Shown: piece after piece, positions 52,705 through 62,668 of the stretch
How the letters are laid out: every line of letters begins with the position of its first letter
Numbering within the stretch: the first letter of the stretch is position 1
Assembly (NCBI GenBank): GCA_963925895.1
Contig: CAWUVH010000010.1
Location: 1 to 64,000 of the forward strand
Length of the DNA stretch: 64,000 bases
Source of the DNA: Eutrophovita sp913057845
Lineage (GTDB): Bacteria; Pseudomonadota; Gammaproteobacteria; Burkholderiales; Eutrophovitaceae
Direction: 5' to 3'
Made by a program: the position numbers and the translations under genes
The notes under the pieces: model-generated
What the model saw: the letters and a program-made list of their open reading frames with translations, nothing else
Database searches by the model: none
Told to the model about the DNA's origin: nothing

Positions 52705-53976
52705 ATGAAAAATATTGAATGGGCGAAAAAAAATGGAGCGAAGATTAAATCTCAATATGCTGACATTATTGTTGCTCTAGATATAGGTACTTCGAAGATA
52801 GCAGCGGTTGTTGCTGAGATTAAGGAAGATGGCCAATACGAGGTTATTGGACTCGGGAGCTCCGTGTCTCAAGGAATGAAAAAAGGTGTTGTTGTCAATA
52901 TAGAATCAACAGTTAATGCGATCCAGCGGGCCCTTGAAGAGGCAGAGCTGATGGCCGACCGAAAAATTAAAGAGGTGTGGACGGGGATTGCCGGTGGTCA
53001 CATTAAAAGTTTTAATTCTCATGGCATGGTTGCAGTTCAAGGTCATGAGGTGACTCAAATTGACATTGATCGAGTTGTAGACACTGCTCGAGCGATCCCA
53101 ATACCTACAGATCAACAAATTCTCCACGTGCTTAATCAAGAGTTTGCTATTGATGGCCAAGAGGATGTTCGGGAGCCGCTAGCAATGTCTGGAATGCGCT
53201 TAGAAGTAAAAGTGCATATCGTTACTGGAGCAGTGTCGGCTGCTCAAAATATTCTAAAGTGCGTACGGCGATGTGGTTTGGAAGTCGGCGAATTGATTTT
53301 GCAGCCCTTAGCATCTGCCATGGCGGTTCTGTCCGAGGATGAGAAGGACTTGGGTGTTTGTCTCATTGATATTGGGGGCGGGACCAGTGATATCGCAATT
53401 TTTACGCAAGGAGCGATTCGGCATACCGCTGTTATCCCAATTGCTGGCGACCAGATAACCAGCGATATTGCGATGGCTTTTCGAACACCAACTAAGGAAG
53501 CGGAGGATATCAAGCGACGTTATGGTTGTGCGCTCCGTGGGCTGGCCGATTCAAGTGAGAGTATTGAGGTGCCCGGAGTCGGAGATCGTCCTCCAAAGAA
53601 GCTATCGCGACAAATGCTCTCTGAAGTTATTGAGCCTAGGGTGGAGGAGTTATACGGCCTGATTTTGGCGGAAATTAGCAGAAGCGGTTTAGCAGAACTT
53701 CTGTCTTCTGGGATCGTAATTACCGGGGGCAGCAGCGCAATGGAAGGGATGGTGGAGCTCGGGGAAGAGGTCCTGCATATGCCTGTTCGGCTTGGTACGC
53801 CGACCTATACCGGTTCTTTGGCGGAGGTTATTCGTAACCCACGTTATTCGACAGCTGCGGGACTTTTAAGTGCTGGAGTTTTTCATAGAGAGAAACAAAA
53901 GGTAGATCAAATGAAAAACGGCTCAGTGAAAACCGTAGTATCTAAAATGAAACGTTGGTTCGAAACAAATTTTTAA
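52705..53976 (+). CDS. ftsA: Cell division protein FtsA
   Basis: An actin-fold protein tethering FtsZ to the membrane, 423 residues. Phosphate-1 motif ALDIGTSKIAAVVAE near 25-39, 1C domain, phosphate-2 CLIDIGGGTSDIAIF, adenosine motif VITGGSSAMEGM, and a C-terminal amphipathic helix (VSKMKRWFETNF) that binds membrane. The N-terminus has about 15 extra charged residues compared with common FtsA starts. It begins 2 nt after ftsQ. Confidence 0.95.
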   Translation: MKNIEWAKKNGAKIKSQYADIIVALDIGTSKIAAVVAEIKEDGQYEVIGLGSSVSQGMKKGVVVNIESTVNAIQRALEEAELMADRKIKEVWTGIAGGHIKSFNSHGMVAVQGHEVTQIDIDRVVDTARAIPIPTDQQILHVLNQEFAIDGQEDVREPLAMSGMRLEVKVHIVTGAVSAAQNILKCVRRCGLEVGELILQPLASAMAVLSEDEKDLGVCLIDIGGGTSDIAIFTQGAIRHTAVIPIAGDQITSDIAMAFRTPTKEAEDIKRRYGCALRGLADSSESIEVPGVGDRPPKKLSRQMLSEVIEPRVEELYGLILAEISRSGLAELLSSGIVITGGSSAMEGMVELGEEVLHMPVRLGTPTYTGSLAEVIRNPRYSTAAGLLSAGVFHREKQKVDQMKNGSVKTVVSKMKRWFETNF

Positions 53977-53988
53977 TGACGTAACTAG

Positions 53989-54014
53989 TTTATGAGCGAA
54001 GTAATTGTTACACT
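53989..54014 (+). promoter_or_regulatory. Possible internal promoter before ftsZ
   Basis: An extended -10 (TG-T-TACACT, 54006-54014) occurs in the 70-nt ftsA-ftsZ gap, with no good -35. An AGGAG ribosome site (54033-54038) follows. Confidence 0.25.
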
Positions 54015-54046
54015 AAATACATAAATAAGACCGAGGAGTTGTCCAT

Positions 54047-55198
54047 ATGTTCGAGATCCTAGATAGCCAATCGCAAGAGGCGGTTATAAAAGTTATCGGA
54101 GTTGGTGGTTGCGGCGGTAATGCTGTAGACCACATGATAAAAAAAGGCGTTGAAGGGGTTGAGTTTATTTGTGCGAATACTGATGCACAGGCACTATCTC
54201 GCAACAAATCTGAACGCACAATTCAGTTGGGAACTCAAATTACTAAAGGGTTAGGCGCCGGGGCAAATCCAGGCGTTGGACGGGAGGCGGCCTTAGAAGA
54301 TAGAGAGGCAATCGCAGAGTTAATTGACGGTGCTGATATGGTGTTCCTAACCGCCGGCATGGGAGGCGGGACTGGCACCGGAGCCGCTCCAATATTTGCT
54401 GAAGTGGCGAAGGAGTTAGGCATCTTAACGGTAGCGGTAGTGACCAAACCGTTTGCTTTTGAGGGTAAACGCCAAAACGTAGCATCTGAAGGATTAGCAG
54501 AGCTAACGAAATATGTTGATTCATTAATTGTGATTCCCAATGATAGATTGATGGCTGTACTCGGGGACGATGTAACTATGTTAGATGCATTTGAAGCGGC
54601 TAATGACGTGTTGTATGGCGCAGTATCGGGTATTGCTGAGGTCATTAAGTGCCCAGGCTTGGTGAATGTTGACTTTGCCGATGTTAAAACCGTGATGTCG
54701 GAAATGGGTATGGCGATGATGGGGTCGCACATGGCTTATGGGGACGATCGAGCAAAAAGAGCTGCGGAAGGTGCTGTTGCAAGCCCCTTGTTAGAGGGGG
54801 TGGATTTGCATGGAGCGAGAGGTGTGCTGGTTAACATAACATCTAGCTTGAATTTGAAGATGAAGGAAGTCCACGAGGTAATGGCAACGATTAGAAAATT
54901 TACTGCCGAGGATGCGACCATTATTGTTGGCACAGTGATCGATGAAGATTTAGATAATGATTTGCGAGTCACGATTGTGGCTACTGGCATTGGTGGCGGT
55001 GAGGCTAGGGCTAAGGCTGTTCCCGTTTTAGTAAGAACTGGGACGGATAATGATGTTGTCGAAGATGTGATGCGTGAGGATCCTGATACACCAGCAGTTA
55101 TCAGAAGAAGAGGGCGTCAAGCCGCTGTAACTGCGCTGAGACAGACCGGGGTTGAGGATTTGGATATACCGGCTTTTTTACGCCGTCAAGCTGACTAA
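54047..55198 (+). CDS. ftsZ: Cell division GTPase FtsZ
   Basis: The tubulin-like protein that forms the Z ring. 383 residues, with nucleotide loop GVGGCGGNAV at 18-27, tubulin signature GGGTGTG at 106-112, T7 loop with NVDFADVKTVM, a short variable linker, and the C-terminal conserved peptide DLDIPAFLRRQAD that contacts FtsA and ZipA. The linker is short (about 45 residues). It has a good AGGAG site and may be expressed from an extra promoter. Confidence 0.97.
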   Translation: MFEILDSQSQEAVIKVIGVGGCGGNAVDHMIKKGVEGVEFICANTDAQALSRNKSERTIQLGTQITKGLGAGANPGVGREAALEDREAIAELIDGADMVFLTAGMGGGTGTGAAPIFAEVAKELGILTVAVVTKPFAFEGKRQNVASEGLAELTKYVDSLIVIPNDRLMAVLGDDVTMLDAFEAANDVLYGAVSGIAEVIKCPGLVNVDFADVKTVMSEMGMAMMGSHMAYGDDRAKRAAEGAVASPLLEGVDLHGARGVLVNITSSLNLKMKEVHEVMATIRKFTAEDATIIVGTVIDEDLDNDLRVTIVATGIGGGEARAKAVPVLVRTGTDNDVVEDVMREDPDTPAVIRRRGRQAAVTALRQTGVEDLDIPAFLRRQAD

Positions 55199-55270
55199 AC
55201 TATTGGAGATTTTAGTAATGCAGGTGTTTCTAATAGATTTGCCTGGATTGATTACACTGGTTAACTGAAG

Positions 55271-56182
55271 ATGATTTGCCAACGCACTTTAAAGAACTTA
55301 GTTAAAGCCACGGGTATCGGTTTGCATACAGGTAAAACGGTTGTGCTCACCCTTCGCCCAGCGGCCCCTAATACAGGTATTGTGTTTAGGCGTGTCGACC
55401 TGAGCCCAATTGTAGATATTAAGGCAGACCCATTTTTAGTAGTCGATACCCGTCTTTCCTCATGTCTCGAACATCAAGGGGTTAAAGTGCAAACCGTAGA
55501 GCACTTGATGTCCGCATTGTGTGGCTTGGGTATCGATAACGTATATATCGACCTAAACGCGGCTGAAGTGCCAATTATGGATGGATCCGCATCACCTTTT
55601 GTGTTCTTGATTCAATCGGCAGGTATTGAGGAGCAGTCAACACCGAAGAGGTTCATCCGAATTAAGAGCGACATTCGTGTTGACGATGGCGATAAGTGGG
55701 TTTCATTTTCTCCGCACCATGGATTTAAAATTGATTTCAGTATTGATTTTAAGCACCCAGCATTTGCTGATAAAAATAAATCAGTTTCATTGGACTTCAA
55801 AAACACTTCTTATGTGAAAGAGGTCAGCCGTGCGAGGACTTTTGGATTCACGCAGGATGTTGAAATGTTGCGGTCTCAGGGGTTGGCGCTTGGTGGAAGT
55901 TTCGAAAATGCTATTGTGATGGACGAATATCGAATATTGAACTCAGATGGGCTGAGGTATGACGATGAGTTCGTCAAGCATAAAGCGCTTGATGCTATTG
56001 GCGATCTATATCTGCTTGGTAGGCCGCTCATTGGTGCGTTTTCAGCTCATAAATCTGGACATGAGTTGAACAATAAGTTGTTGCGTAAATTAGTAGAGAC
56101 GGAGTCTGCTTGGGAGCAGGTCGAGTTCCTACAAAACTCCAATCTGCCGGGATTTTTGCACGCCAACTTGCAAACGGCTTGA
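55271..56182 (+). CDS. lpxC: UDP-3-O-acyl-N-acetylglucosamine deacetylase
   Basis: Zinc amidase for the committed step of lipid A synthesis, 303 residues. The metal ligands occupy the same positions as in Escherichia coli: His78 (VEHLMSAL), His237 and Asp241 (KHKALDAIGDLYL). MDGSASPF near 103-110 holds the general-base Glu/Asp region. It is the last gene of the co-directional dcw run and converges with dciA at the very next base. Confidence 0.96.
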   Translation: MICQRTLKNLVKATGIGLHTGKTVVLTLRPAAPNTGIVFRRVDLSPIVDIKADPFLVVDTRLSSCLEHQGVKVQTVEHLMSALCGLGIDNVYIDLNAAEVPIMDGSASPFVFLIQSAGIEEQSTPKRFIRIKSDIRVDDGDKWVSFSPHHGFKIDFSIDFKHPAFADKNKSVSLDFKNTSYVKEVSRARTFGFTQDVEMLRSQGLALGGSFENAIVMDEYRILNSDGLRYDDEFVKHKALDAIGDLYLLGRPLIGAFSAHKSGHELNNKLLRKLVETESAWEQVEFLQNSNLPGFLHANLQTA

Positions 56183-56584
56183 CTACGATCTAAATAGTTT
56201 TTTCTTCATCTGGGCAATAAAGTCTAAGGTGCTCTCAGTGTGGGATATAGGTGGTCGTTTGGCATGTGGCATAGGGTTGTCAGTTGGCACCACTCTAATC
56301 TCAAGTGTTTCCACCATTTCGCATCCTTTCCAGCCTTTAATGTGGCGTAGAACTGTGGGTGACATTTGCCTGATTTTTGCGCTAATGATCTGGTTCCCCG
56401 CAAAAATCGTTAATTTTTTTGGGGTAGCTAAAACGATTTCTACTTTATTTTGGATGGTCTTGGGGAGGACGTCTCTAATCTTGGCCTGCAGTGTTTCCAT
56501 GGTGTCGATTTGACTCTGCAGGCTTGTCAGGTCTGGATGGCTTTTAATGATATTGCGAATATTGGTATATTTAGCCATAAGCAA
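56183..56584 (-). CDS. dciA: DciA-type (DUF721) DnaB helicase loader/operator
   Basis: 133 residues of the DUF721/DciA family, the ancestral helicase operator that loads DnaB in bacteria without DnaC. The conserved N-terminal domain runs about 28-105 (KIRDVLPKTIQNKVEIV, LTIFAGNQIISAKIRQMSPTVL) and a short basic C-terminus follows. DUF721 genes commonly lie between lpxC and secA on the opposite strand in beta- and gammaproteobacteria. The start may also be the second ATG at residue 3. Confidence 0.8.
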   Translation of the reverse strand: MLMAKYTNIRNIIKSHPDLTSLQSQIDTMETLQAKIRDVLPKTIQNKVEIVLATPKKLTIFAGNQIISAKIRQMSPTVLRHIKGWKGCEMVETLEIRVVPTDNPMPHAKRPPISHTESTLDFIAQMKKKLFRS

Positions 56585-56731
56585 GGTGGTACGGCGTTAA
56601 TTTTCCATGCGAATCAAGTCCAACATGTAAGGGTAGTCGTGGCCGATTAAAATCTTCTGCACATAATTGATGCGCCACTCCACGTGTTAGACTAACAGGT
56701 TTAAGTGAACTATTCCGCTAAGGCGAATTTG

Positions 56732-59407
56732 ATGATTTCTAAAGTACTCAACAAGATATTCGGTAGCCGTAACGACCGATTATTAAAGACTTACCAAAAG
56801 ACAATTCTGCTGATAAACCAACTTGAGGATGAGTTGGTGACTCTCTCTGATGACGAACTGAAGCACAAGACGATTGACTTTAAGCAACGTCTTGATTCGG
56901 GAGAGGGCCTAGACGATATTTTGCCTTATGCATTTGCCGTTGTACGGGAAGCAAGTAAGCGTGTTTTACAAATGAGGCACTTCGATGCTCAGCTGTTAGG
57001 CGGGATAGCCCTTCACCAAGGAAAGATATCTGAGATGCGCACTGGTGAGGGTAAAACATTAGTAGCAACGTTGCCTGCCTATCTTAATGCCTTATCGGGG
57101 TCTTCCGTACATGTAATTACCGTTAATGATTATTTGGCTAACCGAGATGCCAAATGGATGGGTAAGGTTTTCGAATTTCTTGGCATGACCGTTGGCGTTA
57201 ATCTTTCAGGTCAGGACCACGAACAGAAACAGTCAGCCTACGCAGCAGATATAACTTACGGCACGAATAACGAGTTTGGCTTTGATTACCTTCGAGATAA
57301 TATGGTTTTTCAAAAATCAGATAAGGTTCAGCGGGATCTGTCATTCGCGATTGTTGACGAAGTCGATTCGATATTGATTGATGAGGCGCGAACGCCGCTT
57401 ATCATTTCAGGCCAAGCTGATGACAATACTGAGCTCTACCTTAAAATAAACGCAGTTGCTTCAAAATTAAAGAAGGGCGAGCAAAAGAGCGAGCAAGAGA
57501 ACGAGGAAGAGGATGGAGACTTTACTGTTGACGAGAAGTCGAATCAAGTTGTATTGACTGAGCGAGGGTATGAAAACGCTGAGCAGTTTTTGCTTTCAGC
57601 AGGGCTACTGGCTAATGAGGGGAGTCTCTATGATCCGACAAATATATCCTTAATTCATCACGTTTACGCCGCGCTACGCGCTCATAATTTATTTTTCAAG
57701 GATCAGCATTACGTAATTCAAAATCAGGAAATTGTGATCGTTGACGAGTTCACCGGTCGTATGATGGCGGGAAGACGCTGGTCTGACGGGCTACACCAGG
57801 CTGTTGAGGCAAAAGAGGGTGTAAAAATTCAAAAGGAAAACCAGACTCTCGCATCGATAACTTTTCAAAATTACTTTCGGATGTACGATAAGTTGGCGGG
57901 AATGACGGGAACTGCAGATACAGAGGCCTTTGAGTTCCAGCAAATATATGGTCTGGAGACAGTCATTATCCCGACTCATCGAGATATGATTCGTGAAGAC
58001 AAGATGGATCAGATCTATAAGACGAGTAAGGAGCGGTATAACGCCGTCCTGATTGACCTTAAAGATTGTTACTCTCGTGGGCAACCGGTCCTCGTAGGTA
58101 CAACATCGATAGAAAACTCTGAGCTCATTTCTGCCCTGTTGGATCAAGAAGGGTTGTCACATCAAGTTTTAAACGCGAAACAACACGATCGAGAGGCGGA
58201 GATTATCGCTCAAGCTGGTCGCCCTAAAATGATCACCATAGCGACCAATATGGCTGGTCGTGGAACGGACATTGTGCTTGGTGGAATTTCCACCGATGCT
58301 GATCAAGAAGGCGAATGGCAGGAGAGACATGACAAAGTATTAGCACTCGGTGGGCTGCACATCATCGGAACAGAGCGGCATGAATCTCGAAGAATTGACA
58401 ATCAGTTAAGAGGTCGTTCGGGTAGACAGGGAGATTCAGGGTCGTCTCGATTCTATTTGTCATTAGAAGACTCACTTCTCAGGATATTTGCGTCTGATAG
58501 GGTGGCGGCGATCATGGATCGCTTGAAGTTGCCTGAAGGCGAGGCGATTGAGCATCCATGGGTCACCAAGGCTATCGAAAACGCACAAAGGAAAGTTGAA
58601 GGTAGAAACTTTGATATTAGGAAACAACTTTTGGAGTTCGATGATGTTGCTAACGAGCAGAGAAAAGTCATTTATGAGCAGAGGAATGCTTTATTAGACT
58701 CCATTGATACAGTCGATATGGTGGCTGGTATGCGAGATGGAGCAATAGAGGATTTAGTAGAAAGTTTTATTCCACAAGGTAGTCTGGAAGAACAATGGGA
58801 TGTGTCGGGCTTAGAGACAGCATTGCTTACCGAATATACGCTTGAGGCCGATTTGGGTAACTTAATGGATGAGGCAACGGAGCTAGAAGTTCAAGATCTC
58901 GTCGACGAGATTAAGACTCGAGCGCAAAAGTTTTATGATGGAAAGATGACTGATGCGCCTACTGAGGCGGTTCAACAATATGAGCGGTCTGTCATGTTAC
59001 AAAGTATTGACGCACATTGGCGTGACCACCTTGCTGCACTAGATCATCTTCGGCAAGGGATTCATCTTCGCGGCTATGCCCAGAAAAACCCTAAGCAAGA
59101 ATATAAACGTGAAGCGTTCGAGCTCTTCTCATTACTACTTCAAACAGTCCGGAATGAGGTGACGAAGTTGTTGATGAGTGTTCGAATTCGTAGTGCAGAA
59201 GAAGTCGAAAATGTTTCTAGAGAGCAACCTAAAGTGACTGATGTTGCTTACAACCATGGGGATGCGCACGAAATGAATCAACCACAGCGAAATGTTAACA
59301 ACAAGGTTGATACGTTTGTTAGATCGCAACAGAAAGTTGGACGCAACGAGCCTTGTCCTTGTGGCTCGGGTAAGAAATATAAACACTGTCATGGACAGCT
59401 AGGGTAG
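56732..59407 (+). CDS. secA: Protein translocase ATPase SecA
   Basis: The motor of the Sec pathway, about 891 residues. DEAD motor 1 contains MRTGEGKTL and VDEVDSILIDEARTPLIISG, followed by the preprotein-binding domain, motor 2 with TNMAGRGTDIVLGG, the helical scaffold, and a C-terminal zinc motif NEPCPCGSGKKYKHCHG that binds SecB. The ATG at 56732 is chosen: the product then begins MISKVLNKIFGSRNDR like other SecA proteins and has AAGGCG upstream. The GTG at 56705 would add nine residues. Confidence 0.96.
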   Translation: MISKVLNKIFGSRNDRLLKTYQKTILLINQLEDELVTLSDDELKHKTIDFKQRLDSGEGLDDILPYAFAVVREASKRVLQMRHFDAQLLGGIALHQGKISEMRTGEGKTLVATLPAYLNALSGSSVHVITVNDYLANRDAKWMGKVFEFLGMTVGVNLSGQDHEQKQSAYAADITYGTNNEFGFDYLRDNMVFQKSDKVQRDLSFAIVDEVDSILIDEARTPLIISGQADDNTELYLKINAVASKLKKGEQKSEQENEEEDGDFTVDEKSNQVVLTERGYENAEQFLLSAGLLANEGSLYDPTNISLIHHVYAALRAHNLFFKDQHYVIQNQEIVIVDEFTGRMMAGRRWSDGLHQAVEAKEGVKIQKENQTLASITFQNYFRMYDKLAGMTGTADTEAFEFQQIYGLETVIIPTHRDMIREDKMDQIYKTSKERYNAVLIDLKDCYSRGQPVLVGTTSIENSELISALLDQEGLSHQVLNAKQHDREAEIIAQAGRPKMITIATNMAGRGTDIVLGGISTDADQEGEWQERHDKVLALGGLHIIGTERHESRRIDNQLRGRSGRQGDSGSSRFYLSLEDSLLRIFASDRVAAIMDRLKLPEGEAIEHPWVTKAIENAQRKVEGRNFDIRKQLLEFDDVANEQRKVIYEQRNALLDSIDTVDMVAGMRDGAIEDLVESFIPQGSLEEQWDVSGLETALLTEYTLEADLGNLMDEATELEVQDLVDEIKTRAQKFYDGKMTDAPTEAVQQYERSVMLQSIDAHWRDHLAALDHLRQGIHLRGYAQKNPKQEYKREAFELFSLLLQTVRNEVTKLLMSVRIRSAEEVENVSREQPKVTDVAYNHGDAHEMNQPQRNVNNKVDTFVRSQQKVGRNEPCPCGSGKKYKHCHGQLG

Positions 59408-59413
59408 TGGATC

Positions 59414-60643
59414 GTGCCGAGTATTAAACCTAAGGACAATTGCGGTCAAGTGTTCGGTATCGAAGGACTTACGCTTGGGGCAACAAGTGCTGCTATACGT
59501 AAGAAGGATCGTCTTGATCTGGTGGTGTTATTGTTGAAAGAAACTGCTGCCGTTTCGGGGGTATTTACTCAAAATAATTTTTGTGCGGCTCCCGTTCAAA
59601 TCTGTAGACAACGATTGTCCCAAGGGAACTCAATTAACGCGATGGTAATCAATACTGGGGTTGCTAACGCAGGGACCGGGGCAGATGGTATTGAGGATGC
59701 GAAAAATATTTGTAATGAGTTAGCTAAGTTACTAAAAGTTGATCCCGATTCGATCCTTCCTTTTTCGACCGGAGTGATCATGGAGCGATTGCCCGTAGAT
59801 AAAATAATTGCGGGATTGCCTAGATGTGTGGACGCTCAACTTACGATGGGTTGGGAGGAGGCCTCTCGAGGTATTTTGACGACTGATTTAGTGCCCAAAA
59901 TATCTTCAAGAAGTTTTAAAATCGCGGAGCAATCAATTAATGTTACGGGAATGGCTAAGGGCTCCGGCATGATCAAGCCTAACATGGCCACTATGCTCGC
60001 TTTTGTGGCAACCGATGCACATGTGTCAGATAAGTGTCTGGATGAGATTGTGCGCTATGCGAATGATCGGACTTTTAATTGCATAAGTGTTGATGGAGAT
60101 ACCTCTACAAATGATAGTTTTATGTTGATCGGGACAGGAACTTATGGTGGTCCTAAGGTCACTTCAACAAACGATCCTACTTTTACAAAAATTAGAGATG
60201 AAATTACGTCGGTTTGTGAGGAGCTAGCTAAAAAAATTGTCCTCGATGGAGAGGGCGCAACAAAATTTATAGAAATCAGAGTAGAAGGCGGCTTGTCTAA
60301 GACCGAGGCGCGTGAAGTCGGGTTTTCAGTTGCTAATTCTCCGTTAGTAAAAACAGCTTTTTATGCATCAGATGCCAACCTAGGACGAATCATGTCTGCT
60401 ATTGGTGCGGCCCGCGTGGTGGACTTGGATGTTTCAAAAGTTGAGATGTGGATTGGTGATGTTCTGGTTGCAAAGAATGGTGGGCGTGCGTCCAGTTATC
60501 GAGAAGCCGATGTCAAAACATTCATGCAGTCAGATGAGATTGTGGTGACGATAAGATTGGGCCGCGGCAAAGATTCGGTAACTATTTGGACCTGTGATCT
60601 ATCCCATGACTATATTAAGATCAATGCTGAATACAGGAGCTGA
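59414..60643 (+). CDS. argJ: Bifunctional ornithine acetyltransferase / N-acetylglutamate synthase
   Basis: Recycles the acetyl group in arginine synthesis, 409 residues, GTG start. The autoproteolysis site is visible as KPNMATMLAF with nucleophile Thr193; cleavage between Ala192 and Thr193 gives alpha and beta chains. GMAKGSGMI and SVDGDTSTNDS are conserved blocks. Placement directly after secA is typical of betaproteobacteria. Whether it is mono- or bifunctional cannot be told. Confidence 0.95.
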   Translation: MPSIKPKDNCGQVFGIEGLTLGATSAAIRKKDRLDLVVLLLKETAAVSGVFTQNNFCAAPVQICRQRLSQGNSINAMVINTGVANAGTGADGIEDAKNICNELAKLLKVDPDSILPFSTGVIMERLPVDKIIAGLPRCVDAQLTMGWEEASRGILTTDLVPKISSRSFKIAEQSINVTGMAKGSGMIKPNMATMLAFVATDAHVSDKCLDEIVRYANDRTFNCISVDGDTSTNDSFMLIGTGTYGGPKVTSTNDPTFTKIRDEITSVCEELAKKIVLDGEGATKFIEIRVEGGLSKTEAREVGFSVANSPLVKTAFYASDANLGRIMSAIGAARVVDLDVSKVEMWIGDVLVAKNGGRASSYREADVKTFMQSDEIVVTIRLGRGKDSVTIWTCDLSHDYIKINAEYRS

Positions 60644-60645
60644 AC

Positions 60646-61539
60646 GTGTCTGATTGGACGAAGGTATTGGAGCGAGCAGAATCATTGCTTGAGCGACTTG
60701 AGTCGCATCTACCCGTAAAGTTGGAGAATCCAGATTGGAAACAAATTGTCGCGTGCCGCTGGCGTTGTTATGGCGGGCGAGGATTTTTACAACCGGTAAG
60801 TATTCCCGATCATATAAAGGTGCGGGACTTATCTGCGATCGACGAGCAAATAAAGCTGGTTGATATGAATACTCGTCAGTTTATTGCCGGATTGCCTGCT
60901 AATAATGTGCTGCTAACAGGTTCAAAAGGCACTGGTAAGTCTTCATTAATTAAAGCCTTGCTCAATAAGTACTCAAAAAAAACGTTAAGACTTATTGAGG
61001 TAGACAAGGCTGATTTACATGAATTACCTCAAATTATCGATTTGATATCGAGTCAGGCGTATCAATTTATTATTTTTTGTGACGATCTTTCGTTTGGTGC
61101 TGATGATGAAGGGTATAAAAGTCTCAAGGTTGCGCTCGATGGATCGGTTGCGACGACTTCAGAAAATATTTTGATTTATGCGACATCCAATCGCAGACAC
61201 TTGCTGCCGGAGTACATGGCCGAAAACTTGGAGTCAACGTATAAGGGCGAAGAAATTCACGCTAGTGAAAATGTTGAAGAAAAAATATCCCTCTCAGAGC
61301 GTTTTGGTTTATGGGTTCATTTTGATGCCTTCACGCAAGATGAGTATGTGACCATCGCAAGTTACTGGGTAAAAACGTTGTCATTCGGAGCGTTTGATGT
61401 GGATGAGGGAGTAATTAGGCGATCGCTCCAGTGGGCTTTAGAGCGCGGGTCCCGAAGCGGTAGAGTGGCCTATCATTTCGCTAAAAATGAAGTTGGTGCT
61501 AGGAAGCTACGGGATATTAAATCTAACCGTACCCGGTGA
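60646..61539 (+). CDS. DUF815-family AAA+ ATPase
   Basis: 297 residues of the DUF815 ATP-binding family. Walker A GSKGTGKS at 92-99, Walker B FIIFCDDLSF near 145-154, sensor 1 ATSNRRHL, and YEAF-type C-terminal lid. Function is not established. It has a GTG start with GGAG at good spacing and lies 2 nt after argJ. Its stop overlaps the Nudix start (GTGA). The conserved argJ-ATPase-mutT-yacG-coaE neighbourhood gives no clear clue. Confidence 0.9.
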   Translation: MSDWTKVLERAESLLERLESHLPVKLENPDWKQIVACRWRCYGGRGFLQPVSIPDHIKVRDLSAIDEQIKLVDMNTRQFIAGLPANNVLLTGSKGTGKSSLIKALLNKYSKKTLRLIEVDKADLHELPQIIDLISSQAYQFIIFCDDLSFGADDEGYKSLKVALDGSVATTSENILIYATSNRRHLLPEYMAENLESTYKGEEIHASENVEEKISLSERFGLWVHFDAFTQDEYVTIASYWVKTLSFGAFDVDEGVIRRSLQWALERGSRSGRVAYHFAKNEVGARKLRDIKSNRTR

Positions 61540-62468
61540 CCGAGATGATTCACGTGGTTGCGGGGATTCTCTTTGATGTTGAGGGAAACTTTCTGCTTGC
61601 ACGACGTCCTGCGGGTAAGGTATACGAAGGGTTTTGGGAGTTCCCTGGCGGCAAGGTTGAAGAAAAAGAACGAGCATCTGACGCTTTAGTCCGTGAGTTG
61701 GAGGAAGAGCTTGGAGTTGTCGCTAAGACATTTCACCCTTGGATTACAAAGACATTTCGATATCCGCATGCGGACGTTAACATTCAATTTTTCAAAGTCA
61801 CGCATTGGTCAGGAGAAGTCAGGTCGCTAGAAAATCAGAAGCTGCATTGGCAAGGCCTTGGTTCTCTCAGGGTTGCACCAGTACTAGAGCCCAACATCCC
61901 TATTTTAAAATCCCTTCGGTTACCTGACCATTACCTGATAACCCATTTGTCAGCATTGGGGGAGGCTAATTTTTTTGAGAGCCTGTTGCAGGCTGTAAAA
62001 AAGTCTCCTCAATTAATTCAAGTGCGAGAGAAAGATTTGTCGCCTTCTGATTTAGAGGCCTTCACCAAAGAGGTACTGAGTGTTTGTCGCCCAAGTGGAA
62101 GTAAGGTGTTAGTCAATACTCACATTGATATCGCCGATAGAGTCGGTGCCGATGGAGTTCACTTGAATTCGGTACAACTTAAATCGATAATCAATCGTCC
62201 GGAAATCGCTTTGTGTGCAGCCTCTTGTCATACAAAGGAGGATCTGGTTCGGGTTGATGCATTGGCGCTTGATTTTGCTGTGCTTAGCCCGGTTAAAGTG
62301 ACTGCTTCCCACTCTCATGCGATACCGATCGGATGGAATTTTTTTGCTTCCTTGATTGAAGGGGTGAAGACACCCGTATACGCGTTGGGTGGGTTGTCCA
62401 AGGAAGACCTGAGTGATGCCTGGGATCATGGGGCTGCAGGAATTTCGATGCTGCGAGGAGCTTGGTAG
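61536..62468 (+). CDS. mutT: Nudix hydrolase (MutT-type) fused to a ThiE-like domain
   Basis: 310 residues in two domains. Residues 1-130 are a MutT-like 8-oxo-dGTP diphosphatase with a complete Nudix box (Gly39, Glu45, Arg53-Glu54, Glu57-Glu58, Gly60). Residues 150-310 form a thiamine-phosphate-synthase-like barrel (IQVREKDLSPSDLEAF, GADGVHLNSVQL). The ThiE part lacks the INDR Asp and the GPVFPTXTK phosphate motif (it has LSPVKVTASH), so it is probably not a thiamine enzyme. This fusion is widespread in beta- and gammaproteobacteria. The GTG start is coupled to the ATPase gene. ATG 61545 is possible. Confidence 0.92.
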   Translation: MTEMIHVVAGILFDVEGNFLLARRPAGKVYEGFWEFPGGKVEEKERASDALVRELEEELGVVAKTFHPWITKTFRYPHADVNIQFFKVTHWSGEVRSLENQKLHWQGLGSLRVAPVLEPNIPILKSLRLPDHYLITHLSALGEANFFESLLQAVKKSPQLIQVREKDLSPSDLEAFTKEVLSVCRPSGSKVLVNTHIDIADRVGADGVHLNSVQLKSIINRPEIALCAASCHTKEDLVRVDALALDFAVLSPVKVTASHSHAIPIGWNFFASLIEGVKTPVYALGGLSKEDLSDAWDHGAAGISMLRGAW

Positions 62469-62476
62469 TTAATTAT

Positions 62477-62659
62477 TCAATCGGACTCGTCATCGCTTAG
62501 GTTGTTTTCTGCCGCAACACTATATTTCCCCATTGCCCAGTTTCCTGTGTCTATAATTTTGCACCGTTCGGAGCAAAAAGGACGGAATCGTGATTCTTTT
62601 TGCCAAATCACTACATTGCCACAGTGTGGACAATTAACTATGGTTTTTTTCATATCCAT
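62477..62659 (-). CDS. yacG: Zinc-binding DNA gyrase inhibitor YacG
   Basis: 60-residue zinc-finger protein: Cys10, Cys13, Cys29 and Cys33 with the PHCGN and RPFCSERCK motifs. The family binds GyrB and inhibits gyrase in Escherichia coli. It is 9 nt downstream of coaE on the same strand, the common arrangement. Confidence 0.92.
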   Translation of the reverse strand: MDMKKTIVNCPHCGNVVIWQKESRFRPFCSERCKIIDTGNWAMGKYSVAAENNLSDDESD

Positions 62660-62668
62660 ACGTTTTCT

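Noticed and set aside
54235..54732. 165-codon minus-strand frame
   Set aside because: Antisense shadow of ftsZ produced by its Gly/Ala/Val-rich codons.
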